From contig NC_058521.1 of assembly GCF_904849725.1 (NCBI RefSeq), positions 144,054,744 through 144,118,743 on the forward strand: a DNA stretch of 64,000 bases, read 5' to 3'. Origin of the DNA: Hordeum vulgare subsp. vulgare. Lineage: Eukaryota > Streptophyta > Magnoliopsida > Poales > Poaceae. Position numbers and translations under genes: made by a program. Shown piece after piece: positions 21,330 through 33,170 of this stretch. The notes below the pieces were generated by a model that worked only from the letters and a program-made list of their open reading frames with translations, searched no databases and was not told the DNA's origin. Each line of letters starts with the position of its first letter. The stretch's first letter is position 1.

Positions 21330-22853
21330 TGATGACCCACAAGTATAGGGTATCTATCGTAGTCCTTTCGATAAGTAAGAGTGTCGAATCCAACGAGGAG
21401 CAGAAGGATCTGACAAGTGGTTTTCAGCAAGGTAATATATGCAAGCACTGAAATTATCGGTAACAAGTGATTGTGTGGTGAGATGATTCGTAGCAAGCAA
21501 CAAGTAACAAAAGTAGAAACGGTGCAGCAAAGTGTCCCAATCCCTTTTGTATCAAGGGACAAGCCTGGACAAAGTCTTATAGGAGGAAAAACGCTCCCGA
21601 GGACACACGGGAATTTCTGTCATGCTAGTTTTCATCATGTTCATATGATTCACGTTCGTTACATTGATAGTTTGATATGTGGGTGGACCGGCGCTTGGGT
21701 ACTGCCCTTACTTGGACAAGCATCCCACTTACGATTAACCCCTCTCGCAAGCATCTGCAACTACGAAAGAAGAATTAAGACAAAGTCTAACCATAGCATT
21801 AAACTAGTGGATCCAATTCAGCCCCTTACGAAGCAACACATAAATTAGTGTTTAAGCTTCTGTCACTCTAGCAACCCATCATCTACTTACTACTTCCCAA
21901 TGCCTTCCTCTAGGCCCAAATAATGGTGAAGTGTTATGTAGTCAACGTTCACATAATACCACTAGAGGAAAAACAACATACAACACATCAAAATATCGAA
22001 CAAATACCAAATTCACATGACTACTATTAGCATGACTTATCCCATGTCCTCGGGAACAAAAGTAACTACTCACAAAGCATAATCATATTCATGACCAGAG
22101 AGGTAATGAGTAGCATCAAGGATCTGAACATAAACTCTTCCACCAAGTAATCCAACTAGCATCAACTACAGAGAGTAATTAACACAACTACCAACCTTAC
22201 AAGTACCAATCGGAGTCGCGAGACGGAGATTGGTTACAAGAGATGAACTAGGGTTTGGAGATGAGATGGTGCTGATGAAGATGTTGATGGTGATGAGCCC
22301 CCTCGGATGAGAGGAGTGTTAGTGATGACGATGACGACGATTTCCCCCTCCGGGAGGGAAGTTTCCCCGGCAGGATCATCCTAGTGGAGCTCTAGATTGG
22401 TTCTGCTCAAGTTCCGCCTCGTGGCGGCTGCGAATCCTCGAAAAAGCCTCGTCCTGATTTTTTTTCCCGGACGAAACCCTTCGTATAGAAGAAGAGGGGG
22501 ACATAGGGCCAGCTGGGTGCCCACAAGCCCCCTAGGCGCGGCCAGGGGAGTGGTCGCGTCTAGCAGGCTTGTGGCCACCTGCTGGCGCCCCTCTGGCGCT
22601 TCTTTGACCCAGTGTTTTTTATAAATCCGGAAAAAATCCTCGTTGATTTTTACGGCATTTGGAGTTGCGCAGAATAGGTATCTCAAACTTGCTCCAATTT
22701 CAGGCCAGAATTCCAACTGCCGGCATTCTCCCTCTTCATGTAAACCTTGCAAAATAAGAGAGAAAAGGCATACGTATTGTACCGTGAAGTGAAATAACAG
22801 CCCAAGAAGCGACAAATATCAACATAAAAACATGATGCAAAATGGACGTATCA
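21330..22853 (-). repeat. 3' LTR of element C
   Basis: 1524 bp; element strand TGATACGTCCATTTTGCATC ... CTTGTGGGTCATCA. Promoter inverted repeat 22521-22574; the right inner arm has two C-to-T changes relative to the 5' LTR. Confidence 0.94.
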
Positions 22854-24341
22854 ACTCCCCCAAGCGTAGATCTCGCTTGTCCTCAAGTGAAAGCCTAGCT
22901 CAATAAATATGTCCACATGTTTTGGGAGAGAGGTGTTGACAAAACAAGATACGAACATGCATGCATCATGATCATGACCAGAACAGCAATACCAACATAT
23001 AATCTCTCATGCTAAAGTGACAATTCCTTCACAAAGTAAAGCATGGATCAAGAACCTTACCGAGAAGTAACAACCGATAGCCTGTAGTCATTGAAGAAAT
23101 TGCAATTTATCACAACATCAGAAAGAGTCAAATAAGAGCTTGTAAAGCAAATCCACATACTCAATCATCTTTTCGTTCTCTACAATTGCTACAACTCACG
23201 TGGTACTCATGAGATCAAAGTTTTAGCTGGACACAGAGAAAGATAGGGGCTTATAGTTTCGCCTCCCAACTGCTTACATCAAGGGTAATGTCAACAACAA
23301 TAATTCATGAATTCTTACCTCCGAATTGACATATGAATATAGATCTTTCCAAGCATATGACGTTAGCCAAGATAAAGGCGAAACAAGGAATTGGTGAAGA
23401 TCACCATGACTCTTTCAAGGGAAAAAAGTAAAGGTACAAGATAGGCCCTTCGTAGAGGGAAGCAGAGGTTGTCATGCGCTTTTGAGGTTTGGATGCGTGT
23501 CCTCTTAGTGCGGAGGAACGTCACTTTATATTGCCTCCTGTGGTAAAGAACTTTATTATGCAGTCTGTCGCTTTTATGTCTTCCTCATCACAGGTTCGTA
23601 CAAAGCTTATTTTCCACACACTAATAGATCATACATATTAGGGAGCAATTTTTATTGCTTGCACCGATGACAACTTACTTGAAGGATCTTATTCAATCCA
23701 TAGGTAGGTATGGTGGACTCTCATGGCAAAACTGGGTTGAAGGTTTATGGATGCACAAGTAGTATTTCTAATTGGTGCGGGAGTTTTGGCTAATATGAGG
23801 TGGAAGCAATCGTAACATGCTAAGGGATCTCTAATCATATAACATTGTTCAGAACCAAGCAAACACAATTCATTATGTTGTCTTCCTTGTCCAACATCTA
23901 CTCCTAGGCATGCAATAGTTTAGTGAGTGTTCACAATCATAGATGGTGTCAAAGATGATGTATTTATATGTGAACCTCTCCTTCTTTATCACTTCCTATT
24001 AATTGCAACAATGACCAAGGTCTACGTTTGTCTACCCTCAACAACTTTCAATCAACATTCTTTTTATATGTGAAGCCATCACTTCCCATAAGATCATTAC
24101 ATGATCTTTCATGCTTTTGTTCTTTTGTCACTCTTTTGATCATGGCAAGAGGCAAAGCCCTCAACTAAGACACTCTTTATTATATGGCTCACAAGCTTGA
24201 ATACATCGAGGGTGACACAAAGCAAAACTCAAGACTAAAACACTAAGACTTTTAATCTACTAGAGAAAAAGAAAACTGAAAAGGAACAAACTAAAACAAA
24301 GGTAAAGGCAAAAGATGTGATGGTGATACGATACCGGGGAA
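22854..24341 (-). other. PPT and 3' non-coding region of element C
   Basis: Begins at the LTR with the PPT (element strand CTTGGGGGAGT, 22854-22864). The rest is non-coding and matches F 112-1126. It shares a short block near 23703 with the 3' leaders of B, D and E. No gene seen. Confidence 0.8.
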
Positions 24342-24355
24342 ACTCCCCCAAGCTT
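24342..24355 (-). promoter_or_regulatory. Second polypurine tract in element C
   Basis: AAGCTTGGGGGAGT on the element strand, 93 nt past the ORF3 stop and about 1.5 kb before the 3' LTR; same relation to the last ORF as in B, D and E. Confidence 0.5.
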
Positions 24356-24448
24356 GGAAAAAGCCAAGGGGATTTCCCATACCCATGCTTAGTTGTCTTC
24401 CTTTGGAGGTGATGGTGGTGGAGTTGCTGCACAGGTCTTGAGCTTGTT

Positions 24449-24805
24449 TTATTTCCATCTGAGCATAAAATTATGCTCCCTCAAATCATCAGTTTCCTCT
24501 TCAAGCTTCAACACCCTTTGGCATAATTCCCGCTTACTCTCGTGCAAGAAACGAGAAGGGATAGACAAAGTCTTAGACTTCTTCCTTGAGTCAGGGAGGC
24601 TCGACTTCTTGAACTCCACATGTGTGTGTCCAGGTTGGTGTAGAGTAGCCTCCTCTTCATCGGAACTTGTTTGTTCCTTCCCCTTGGGATCATAATCTTC
24701 TTCCTCATCAGTAGTCCAGCCATAAGGATCCAAGTCCCCATAGACCTTGGGGTCAGCAAGGTAATCTGCCACATAGCTCTCCCCCTCTGAATCTTGAGAA
24801 GACAT
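24449..24805 (-). CDS. ORF3 of element C, 118-aa acidic protein of unknown function
   Basis: Open frame downstream of integrase, starting MSSQDSEGESYVADYL. The first ~70 residues are very acidic (TTDEEEDYD, SSDEEEAT). The last ~35 (KRELCQRVLKLEEETDDLRE) look like a short coiled coil. There is no signal peptide or membrane segment, so it does not resemble an envelope protein, although it lies in the env position of Athila-group elements. A TATA-like ATTATATAT (24889-24899) and an LTR-like inverted repeat (24964-25015) lie upstream. It could be an accessory gene or a chance frame. Confidence 0.45.
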   Translation of the reverse strand: MSSQDSEGESYVADYLADPKVYGDLDPYGWTTDEEEDYDPKGKEQTSSDEEEATLHQPGHTHVEFKKSSLPDSRKKSKTLSIPSRFLHESKRELCQRVLKLEEETDDLREHNFMLRWK

Positions 24806-24888
24806 CTTGCCCTAAATCTGCGGCAGAAAACAAGCTCCAAATGAAAACAGATGAAATATGCGTGATACAAGGGTCAAACCTTACAGGA

Positions 24889-25015
24889 GAATATATAATG
24901 ATTTTTTCCAGACCAGAAGGAGTACTCCGCACGAAAATGGAGTCCGGGAGGCACACGAGGTGGCCACAAGCCCCCAGGCGCGGCCCGGGGGTGGGCCCGC
25001 GCCTGGCAGGCTTGT
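24889..25015 (-). promoter_or_regulatory. LTR-like inverted repeat and TATA upstream of ORF3 (element C)
   Basis: Arms CCACAAGCC 24964-24972 and GGCTTGT 25009-25015; inner arms CCAGGCGCG 24974-24982 and CGCGCCTGG 24998-25006 are perfect. CATTATATAT on the element strand follows at 24889-24900, ~85 nt before the ORF3 start. The layout repeats that of the LTR promoter; a function as internal promoter is inference. Confidence 0.4.
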
Positions 25016-25089
25016 CGCCTGCTCGCGCGCTTTCCGGACTAGTTCCAATTTTTCTAACTTTTCAAATATTCCAAAACGGAGAAAAATTC

Positions 25090-26535
25090 CTACTGGAAAA
25101 GTTTTGGAGTCTGTTTTCTTACCGAATCACATACCTCTTCGTTTTCGGAGTCTGAAACAGGCTGATAAATATCTCTTAGGTATTCCTCTGAAGTTATGGT
25201 ATTGATAATATTGCTTTCAACATTTATGGGAGTACCTGAGATATAATGCTTGATTATGTGCCCATTTACAACTCTCGGACAATTACCTTCCATGTTGTTG
25301 ATCTTGATAGCACCGGAACGATATACTTCCTCAACAATATAAGGACATTCCCATTTAGAGAGAAGCTTGCCTGCAAAGAATCTTATAGGAGAATTATATA
25401 GCAAGACATAATCACCTACATTGAACTCACGCTTTTGTATCCTCTTATCATGCCACCTCTTAACCTTTTCTTTGAACAACTTGGCATTCTCATATGCCTG
25501 AGTTCTCCATTCATCAAGCGAGCTAATGTCAAATAACCTCTTCTCACCGGCCAGTTTGAAATCAAAGTTGAGCTCTTTGATTGCCCAATAAACTTTATGC
25601 TCTAGCTCAAGAGGTAAATGACATGCTTTACCGTACACCATTTTGTACGGAGACATACCCATGGGATTCTTATAGGCAATTCTATAAGCCCACAGTGCAT
25701 CATCGAGCTTCTTAGACCAATTCTTTCTAGACCTGTTGACAGTCTTTTGAAGAATTGGTTTAATTTCTCTGTTGCTTAGCTCTACTTGACCACTGGACTG
25801 AGGGTGATAGGGAGACGCAATTCTATGGTTGACATCGAACTTAGCAAGCATTTTACGGAAAGCACCATGAATGAAATGTGAACCATCATTGGTCATTAGA
25901 TATCTAGGAACTCCAAATCTAGGGAAGATAACTTCTTTAAGCATCCTAATAGATGTGTTGTGATCAGCACTACTAGTGGGGATAGCTTCTACCCACTTAG
26001 TGACGTAATCAACAACAACTAGGATATGAGTATACCCGTTGGATTTTGGAAAAGGTCCCATATAATCAAAGCCCCAGACATCAAATGGTTCAATGACAAG
26101 TGAATAGTTCATAGGCATTTCCTGTCGTTTACCGATATTACCTACTCTTTGACATTCGTTGCAAGACAAGACAAACTTACGGGCATCCTTGAAGAGAGTG
26201 GGCCAATAGAAACCTGATTGCAATACCTTGTGTGCAGTTCTATCTCCCGCATGGTGTCCTCCCTAGGCCTCGGAGTGGCACTTCTGTAGGATATGTCCCT
26301 GTTCATGTTCAGGTACATAACGTCTAATAACACCATCTACTCCTTCCTTATAAAGGTGAGGATCATCCCAGTAGTAATGTCTCAAGTCAAAGAAGAATTT
26401 CTTCTTTTGCTGATATGTGAAACTAGGTGGTATATATTTGGCAACGATATAGTTTGCATAATCAGCATACCACGATGCACTACGTGAAGCATTGCTCATC
26501 AGGAAAGCTATCATCAATAGGTTGTGGGTCATCAA
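25090..26535 (-). pseudogene. Athila-like integrase of element C, one nonsense codon
   Basis: One frame from 26535 to 25090 with a single TAG at 26263. The HHCC zinc-binding region spans the stop: GGHHAGDRTAHK, then SCNECQRVG. The catalytic core has Asp in GFDYMGPF (residue ~53 of the 377-codon 3' part), Asp in TNDGSHF (~113) and Glu in GQVELSNREIK (~148). The C-terminal part includes YVLLYNSPIRFFAGKL and KWECPYIVEEVY. Integrase joins the cDNA copy to the host chromosome. The catalytic residues are intact, but the zinc-finger stop and upstream pol lesions make it non-functional as it stands. Confidence 0.9.
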
Positions 26536-26639
26536 GAACGTTCTCCAACCTAGACAAGTTATCTGCTATTGGGTTGTCAGCACCCTTTATATCAACAACG
26601 TGCAAATCAAATTCTTGTAGCAAGAGAACCCATCTGAAA

Positions 26640-27712
26640 GTCTAGGTTTAGCGTCTTTCTTCTCCATGAGGTACTTAATAGCAGCATGATCAGTGTGAAT
26701 AGTGACTTTGGAATCAACTATGTAAGACCTGAACTTTTTCACATGCAAACACGACTGCTAAAAATTCCTTCTCCGTAGTAGCATAGTTTCTTTGGGCACT
26801 TTCTAGAGTTTTACTAGCATAGTGAATAACATTCAACTTCTTATCAACTCTTTGTCCTAGAACAGCGCCAACAGCATAATCACTAGCATCACACATAATT
26901 TCAAAAGGTAAGTTCCAATCAGGTGGTTGAACAATAGGTGCAGTTATCAAGGCCTTCTTAAGTATTTCGAAGGCTTCCTCACAATCATCGTCAAAAACAA
27001 AAGGAATATCCTTTTGCAAGAGATTGGTAAGAGGCCTAGAAATCTTAGAGAAGTCTTTAATGAACCTCTATAGAAATCAGTATGACCAAGGAAACTTCTT
27101 ATACCTTTGATATCTGTGGGGTATGGCATTTTCTCGATTGCATCAACCTTAGCCTTATCGACTTCAATGCCTCTTTCAGAAATTTTATGTCCTAAGACGA
27201 TGCCTTCATTAACCATAAAGTGGCACTTCTCCCAATTCAAGACAAGATTGGTGTCTTTACATCTCTGCAAGACTCGATCAAGGTTGCTGAGGAAATCATC
27301 AAAGGAAGACCCGTAAACGGGGAAGTCATCCATGAAAACCTCAACAATCTTTTCACAGAAGTCAGAGAATATAGCCATCATACATCTTTGAAAGGTGGCA
27401 GGTGCATTACATAAGCCAAAAGGCATACGTCTATAAGCAAAGGTACCAAAAGGGCAGGTGAACGTGGTTTTCTCGTGATCAGATTGTGCAACTGGTATTT
27501 GGGAGAAACCAAATAACCGTCTAGAAAGCAGAAGTGTGTATGTTTAGACAGTCTTTCTAGCATTTGGTCGATAAAAGGCAAAGGGTAATGATCTTTCCTA
27601 GTGGCTTTATTCAATTTCTTAAAATTGATCACCATCCTATAGCCAGTAATAATCCTCTGTGGGATCAATTCATCCTTATCATTAGGGACAACGGTAATGC
27701 CTCCCTTCTTAG
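26640..27712 (-). pseudogene. RT (3' part) and RNase H of element C, frameshifted
   Basis: Continues pol after the D insertion. The RT fingers and palm read TGYRMVINFKKLNKATRKDH, then PFIDQMLERLSKHTHFCFLDG, where a frameshift occurs. The next frame has MPFGLCNAPATFQRCM and the catalytic FMDDF (YxDD equivalent; followed by P where S is usual), then GIEVDKAKVDAIEKMPYP. After a further shift RNase H reads EIMCDASDYAVGAVLGQR and IHYASKTLESAQRNYATTEK (about 27019-26714). It would copy the RNA to cDNA; at least two frameshifts disable it. Confidence 0.88.
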
Positions 27713-27717
27713 GGACG
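27713..27717. repeat. Target site duplication of element D, left (GGACG)
   Basis: GGACG before TGATGCCG; its partner is 37763-37767. Confidence 0.95.
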
Positions 27718-29362
27718 TGATGCCGACTGTTCTTCCCCTTTGCAATGGCACCAGAAGAATGTTGTTACCACTCTCCGACAATCGAAACTATAAGAATGTT
27801 GTTGACCGCCCACAAGCGCATGGGATCGCAGCAGTTTTCGAGGGTAGAGTATTCGACCCAAATTTGTTGATTCGCACGACGGGAGGTGAGAGAATACTCT
27901 CAAGTATTAGTAGTTGAATTGTCAGATTCAACCACACCTGAAAGATTAGTATCTGCAAGCAAAGTAGTAACAGCAAAGTAGCGAGTAACGGCAGTGGCAA
28001 GGAACAGCGGTAGTGACAGCAGTAGCAAGTAGCAACAGTAGCAAGCGACAGTAGTAGCAACAGTAGCAGCAGAGCAAGACAAGTAACAGCAGTAGCAACA
28101 GTAGTAGCAGCAGTAGCAGAGAAATACAAGTAACGGCAGTAGCAACAATAGTAGCAGCAGCAGAGCAAAACAAGTAACAGCAGTAGCAACAGTAGTAGCA
28201 GCAGCAGAGCAAAACAAGTAACAGCAGTAGCAACAGTAGGACAAACACGTAGGCAATGGGTCGGTGATTTGTTTGGATGATATTCATCATGCAACAGCTA
28301 TAACACGGAGAGATATGTGGCTAGCTCCCGTTCGTCAATGTGATGTAGGCATGCATTCCGTGTGTCGTCATACGTGCTTAGGGAAAAGAACTTGCATGAC
28401 ATCTATTGTCCATCCCTCCCGTGGCAGCGGGGTCCAAAAGGAAACTACGGGATATTAAGGTTCTCGTTTTAATAAAGAACCGGACCAACGCATTAGCACT
28501 TGGTGAACACATGAACTCCTCAAACTGTGGTCATCACCGGGAGTGGTTCCGGTTATTGTCACTCCGGGGTTGCCGGATCATAACACGTAGTAGGTAACTA
28601 CAACTTGCAAGATAGGATCTAAAACACACATATATTGGTGACAACATAATAATTTCAGATCTGAAATCATGGCACTCGGGCCCTAGTGACAAGCATTAAG
28701 CATGGCAAAGTAGTAGCAACATCAATCTGAGAACATAGTGGATACTTGGGATCAATCCCCATCAAAACTAACTCGATTACATGATAGATCTCATCCTACT
28801 CATAACCGCCCAGTGAGCCTACGAATAGATTACTCACGAACGACGAAGAGCTTCATGGAATTGGAGAGGGAAGAAGGTTGATGATGACGATGTCGACGAT
28901 TTACCCTCTCCAGAGCCCGAGACGGACTCCAGATCTGCCCTCCAAATGAAGAACAGGTGGTGGCGGCACCTCCGTATCGTAAACGCGACGAAAACTTCTC
29001 TTTTTATTTTATTTTTGGGATGAAAGGGATCTTATAGACCTAAGATTGGGGGCGGCTGAGCCGTGTGGGCCCCACAAGCATGCCCACCACCACCAGGGGG
29101 GTGGTGGCGGAGCCAGGGCTTGTGGCCCACTGGCCCACCCCCTGAGGTGGAACTTGGCGCAGATATTTTTCTTATTTTAGAAAACTGCTCCCCGTAAATT
29201 TTCAGGACGTTTGGAGAACTTTGATTTCTGCACAAAAATAACACCAAGGCAATTCTGCTGAAAACAGCGTCAGTCCAGGTTAGTTCCATTCAAATCATGC
29301 AAATTAGAGTCCAAAACAAGGGCAAAAGAGTTTGGAAAAGTAGATATGATGGAGACGTATCA
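27718..29362 (-). repeat. 3' LTR of element D
   Basis: 1645 bp. The terminal 85 bp (27718-27802) holds two degenerate PBS copies before the ancestral-type end at 27803. Minisatellite ~27955-28245; promoter inverted repeat 29072-29125. Confidence 0.93.
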
Positions 29363-29376
29363 ACTCCCCCAAGCTT
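29363..29376 (-). promoter_or_regulatory. Polypurine tract of element D
   Basis: Element strand AAGCTTGGGGGAGT directly upstream of the 3' LTR. Confidence 0.9.
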
Positions 29377-31265
29377 AAAACCTTGCCTGTCCTCAAGTAA
29401 CTTAGTTGACAAACTGAGAGAGAAAGAAAAACTTTGACAAACTCTGTTTGATCTTGTTGTTGCAACTATGTCTAACTCATAACCAGAATTTCAGCAAGAT
29501 CACAAGTTTACCACATAAGCAAATGACACAAAGGTCTCACGGTAAACTAATATCAATGGCATAATCAGCTAACGAGCAAATAATAATGAGTTTCAAATAC
29601 CAACACTTCAATCAAAACAAGCATGAAGCAATATGAATAGGTGGTATCTCGCTACCTCTTTCTGAGACCGCAAAACATAAATGCAGAGCACTTTCAAAGA
29701 TCAAGGGCTGACTAAACATTGTAATTCATAGCAACGAAGATCCAGTCATAGTGATACTCAATATCAATCGAAAGCAAAGCATAAAAATGACAGAGGTGCT
29801 CCCTAATTGGTGCTTATATAATAGGAGGATGACTCGACAGGAAAATAAATAGACAGGCCCTTCGCAGAGGGAAGCATTGATTTGCAGAGGTGCCAGAGCT
29901 CAAGCTTTGAAAACAGAGATAATAATTTTGGGTGGCATGCTTTCATTGTCAACGCAATGACCAAGAGTTCTCAATATCTTCCATGCTACTCATGCTATAG
30001 GCGGTTCCCAAACAGAAAAGTAAAGTTTTAACTCCCCCACCACCAATCAATCACACTCCACGGCTAGCCGAATCCTCGGGTACCGTCCATACTAACATCA
30101 ATCCGGGGGGAGTCTTGTTTTATAGTTATGTTTTCGATTTAAGCATGGAACTGGGCATTCCAATTACCGACCCCTTTCTCATGAATGACAGTGAATAAAC
30201 ACATGTCGAGGATAACACTCCTAGCATGGAAGATACCAATAGCCCCGTATCACCACATGAGCGGTTCGGGCATGCAAAACAGATTATTTCTTGAAGGTTT
30301 AGAGAATGGCACATGCAAATTTACTTGGAACGGCAGGTAGATACCGCAAATAGGTAGGTATGGTGGACTCTCATGGAAAAACTTTTGGGTTTATGGAAGT
30401 GGATGCACAAGCAGTATTCCGCTTAGTACAAGTGAAGGGTAGCAAAAGACTGGGAAGCGACCAACTAGAGAGCGACAACAGTCATCAATATGCAATGAGT
30501 TTGACTAACATTGAATGCAAGCATGAACAGGATATAAATCACCATGAACACGAACATCATAGAGGCTATGTTGATTTTGTTTCAACTACATGCATGAACA
30601 TGCGCCAAGTCAAGCCACTTGAAACATTCAAAGGAGAATACCATCCTATCATACTACATCATAGTCATCTCAAAATCTATGTTGGCATTTAAGACAAACC
30701 ATTATAAACTCTTCGCTAAATAAGCATGGCATCAGAAACTATGATCTCTAAGTTGTCATTGCAAACATGGTTCTCTCACAGCAAAGCTAAATCTGGGTCG
30801 ACAAGCTAGTCATATGTACAAAAAACAAAATAGATAGAGTTCATACCAGCGTTTCAGTCTGAGTCACTTCATCATATATCATCATTGTTGCCTTTCATTT
30901 GCACGATCGAACGATGAAAACGATAATAAGCGTATTGGACTAAGCTGAATCTGCAGGCAAACACAAAGGAGAAGACAAAGTAATATGGCTCTTTTGAAAG
31001 CTAAACAGGTAAGCATGCAAGAACCAATAAACATTGTAACCAATATCTTCTACCTTGGCACAAAGAAAAAGAAAACTATTTACACAGGGAAACTCCCAAC
31101 AAGCAAAAGAAAAAAGAAAAATCTTTTTGGGTTTTCTTAAAAGGACACAAAACAAGAAAACAAGAAAACAAAAATAAACTAGCATGTATAATACAGTGGC
31201 AAAGTGTAAACACCGGCTAACAAAGTGAAAGCATAAGCATGAATGTAAAGTCGGTGAGAACACGT
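29377..31265 (-). other. 3' non-coding leader of element D
   Basis: Homologous to 6185-8072 of E. Contains the D copy of the 62-codon frame (30126-30314). Otherwise no gene is seen. Confidence 0.78.
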
Positions 31266-31279
31266 ACTCCCCCAAGCTT
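31266..31279 (-). promoter_or_regulatory. Second polypurine tract in element D
   Basis: AAGCTTGGGGGAGT on the element strand, 21 nt past the ORF2 end; ~1.9 kb from the 3' LTR as in E. Confidence 0.5.
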
Positions 31280-31300
31280 AGGCTTTTGGCCTAGCTTGGT

Positions 31301-32368
31301 CTACTCCCAAGGTGGGAAATAACCAGCTACGGGATACTCCGGAGCAGACTGTGGATGCCACTGCTGTGTGAGCTCCTCTGGCTCCCACTGATAAACTCGC
31401 GTCTGGTACTCGACTGGCGGCTCGGGCACGGGCGCCTCTGGTTGGGCCAAGCCCCCAATATCCATAGATGTCCGCGGGCATAATAGTGTACCTGCCTGCA
31501 TGAAGTTCGAACAAAGAAGGAGCAGGCAAAGTAATAGTCTCTCGAGTGCCCTGACTAAACACCAGGTTAAAAATCATCCGTCTACTAGCATCTCTATCCA
31601 GAAAATCATGGCGAACCATGCTGTCATAATCCAGATATCTCTCAGGGAGAAGCATCTCTCCTTCCTCTCCCAGTCTAATGGGTATCTCAAAGTGTCTGTC
31701 AAGATGGGTAGCATAGATTCCTCCATGGATGACACCCTTGGAAAGGTTCAGGTTCAACCGTTGAGCTACTATAGCACCCAAGCTATAAGTCTTATCGTTA
31801 TAAAGGCCTTCGCGCAAAACCGCAAGGTCTGGAGAACTAAGTGATCCAGCCTCCCCACGGCCAATAAAACATTTTCCCACGAATAGTGAGAAGTACCGAA
31901 GCACAGGAAAATGTATGCTAGCAATTCTAGCGCGAGACACTCCTCTCTCCTCTCCAACAGCAATAGAACCAATGAAATCCTCCAAGTCCCGTGGACGATG
32001 GTCACGGATATCCCCAACATAAGGTAATTTGCATACATTGCAAAAATCCTGCAGCGTCATTCACTGGGGGACATCGTATATGATGAACTCAACCATGGGA
32101 GGATTCTTCCCCGGGTAAAAGTTGAGGCTTTGAACGAAAATATTGGTGAGGAGGAGGTATTGTGGGCACTTATCTTCAACGAACGCAATAAGACGTGTGT
32201 TCTCCACCAAGTAATAAAGTCTTCCTAAAGTCCGGCGGCGCGCAAAAATTCATCACTTGGCCACTCGCACGCTCGAACTTCTGTGACTCGAGGGACTACG
32301 TACTAGGGGTGGTTCTTCTCATCCTCCTTGGGGTTACGGCTTGAAGAGCCTCTCAAGAATCTCCTCAT
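31301..32368 (-). pseudogene. ORF2 of element D, broken
   Basis: Homologue of the 357-aa protein of B. The start MRRFLRGSSS is kept (32366-32368). A CAG-to-TAG-type stop follows near NHP, a 1-nt deletion near 32220 shifts the frame, the middle (LQDFCNVCKLPYVGDI to GRYTIMPADIYGYW) is open at 32060-31450, and a 1-nt C insertion near 31451 shifts it again before the shared end GYFPPWE. Confidence 0.75.
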
Positions 32369-33170
32369 CTTTTCCTTTTTCCAGCTCTGAAAAATTCTGA
32401 AATTTTTAGAGACTTCGAAAGAAAAGTGAATAAGGATTAACTCAACTTGTAGCAACTACTCCTACTAGTGCCTGGAGACCGTATCATGTGCTAAAACTAC
32501 TTGGAACCAGCTAAAATCAACATTTCTAGCTCAAGAACAGGGTCACCAAGGTAGCAAGAATACGCGAAGGATAAAGCACCAGAGCAAAAACTAATTGGAC
32601 CAATGGAGGAGTCACTTACCAAGGAGTAATTTCCCCAAAACGGTTCGGAGAATGGTGCTTTGAGCAAGGAGATCGAAACTCACAGCCAAATGAGCAAGAA
32701 CACGGGTTTGAGCTGCGAAACAATTTTTTATGGAGGTGGAAGAAAAGGCTAAGAGCTGGAATGAGTGGACGGGGTGCCTATGGTCCCCACAAGCTTGCAC
32801 CCCGCCACCAGGGGGTAGGTGGTGGTGGCAGGGCTTGTGGCCCACTGGTGTGGCCCCCAGGCCAGCTCTCAGGCCCTGAAATTTTCAAAAATTCCAGAAA
32901 AAATCATACTAAATTTTCAGGACCATCAGAGAACTTTTATTGTCGAGGTATTTTTCTCCGGGACGCTAAAACAAAAAACAGGAAAAACTAAACTAATTCT
33001 ATCATTTTTCTTCTAAGCAACAGAAAAGGAAAGCTCAAAACAGAGGTATGTCACTCTTTGATTCATCCGTTTCATGGTCATCGAAAGAAATCCGTCAATG
33101 GGGTTGATCAAATCCTTATGACAAAACCTTCTCGAATCGCAAGAGAGAATGGAGAATTTTCGAATAGCCA
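32369..33170 (-). other. Non-coding spacer with LTR-like segment (D)
   Basis: Same spacer as in E; inverted repeat arms CCACAAGCT 32787-32795 and GGCTTGTGG 32832-32840. No pol sequence and no TATA in the LTR-equivalent position. Confidence 0.6.

Noticed and set aside
24449..24805. Calling ORF3 an envelope gene
   Set aside because: Right position for Athila-group env-like genes but far too short, with no signal peptide, fusion or membrane segment.
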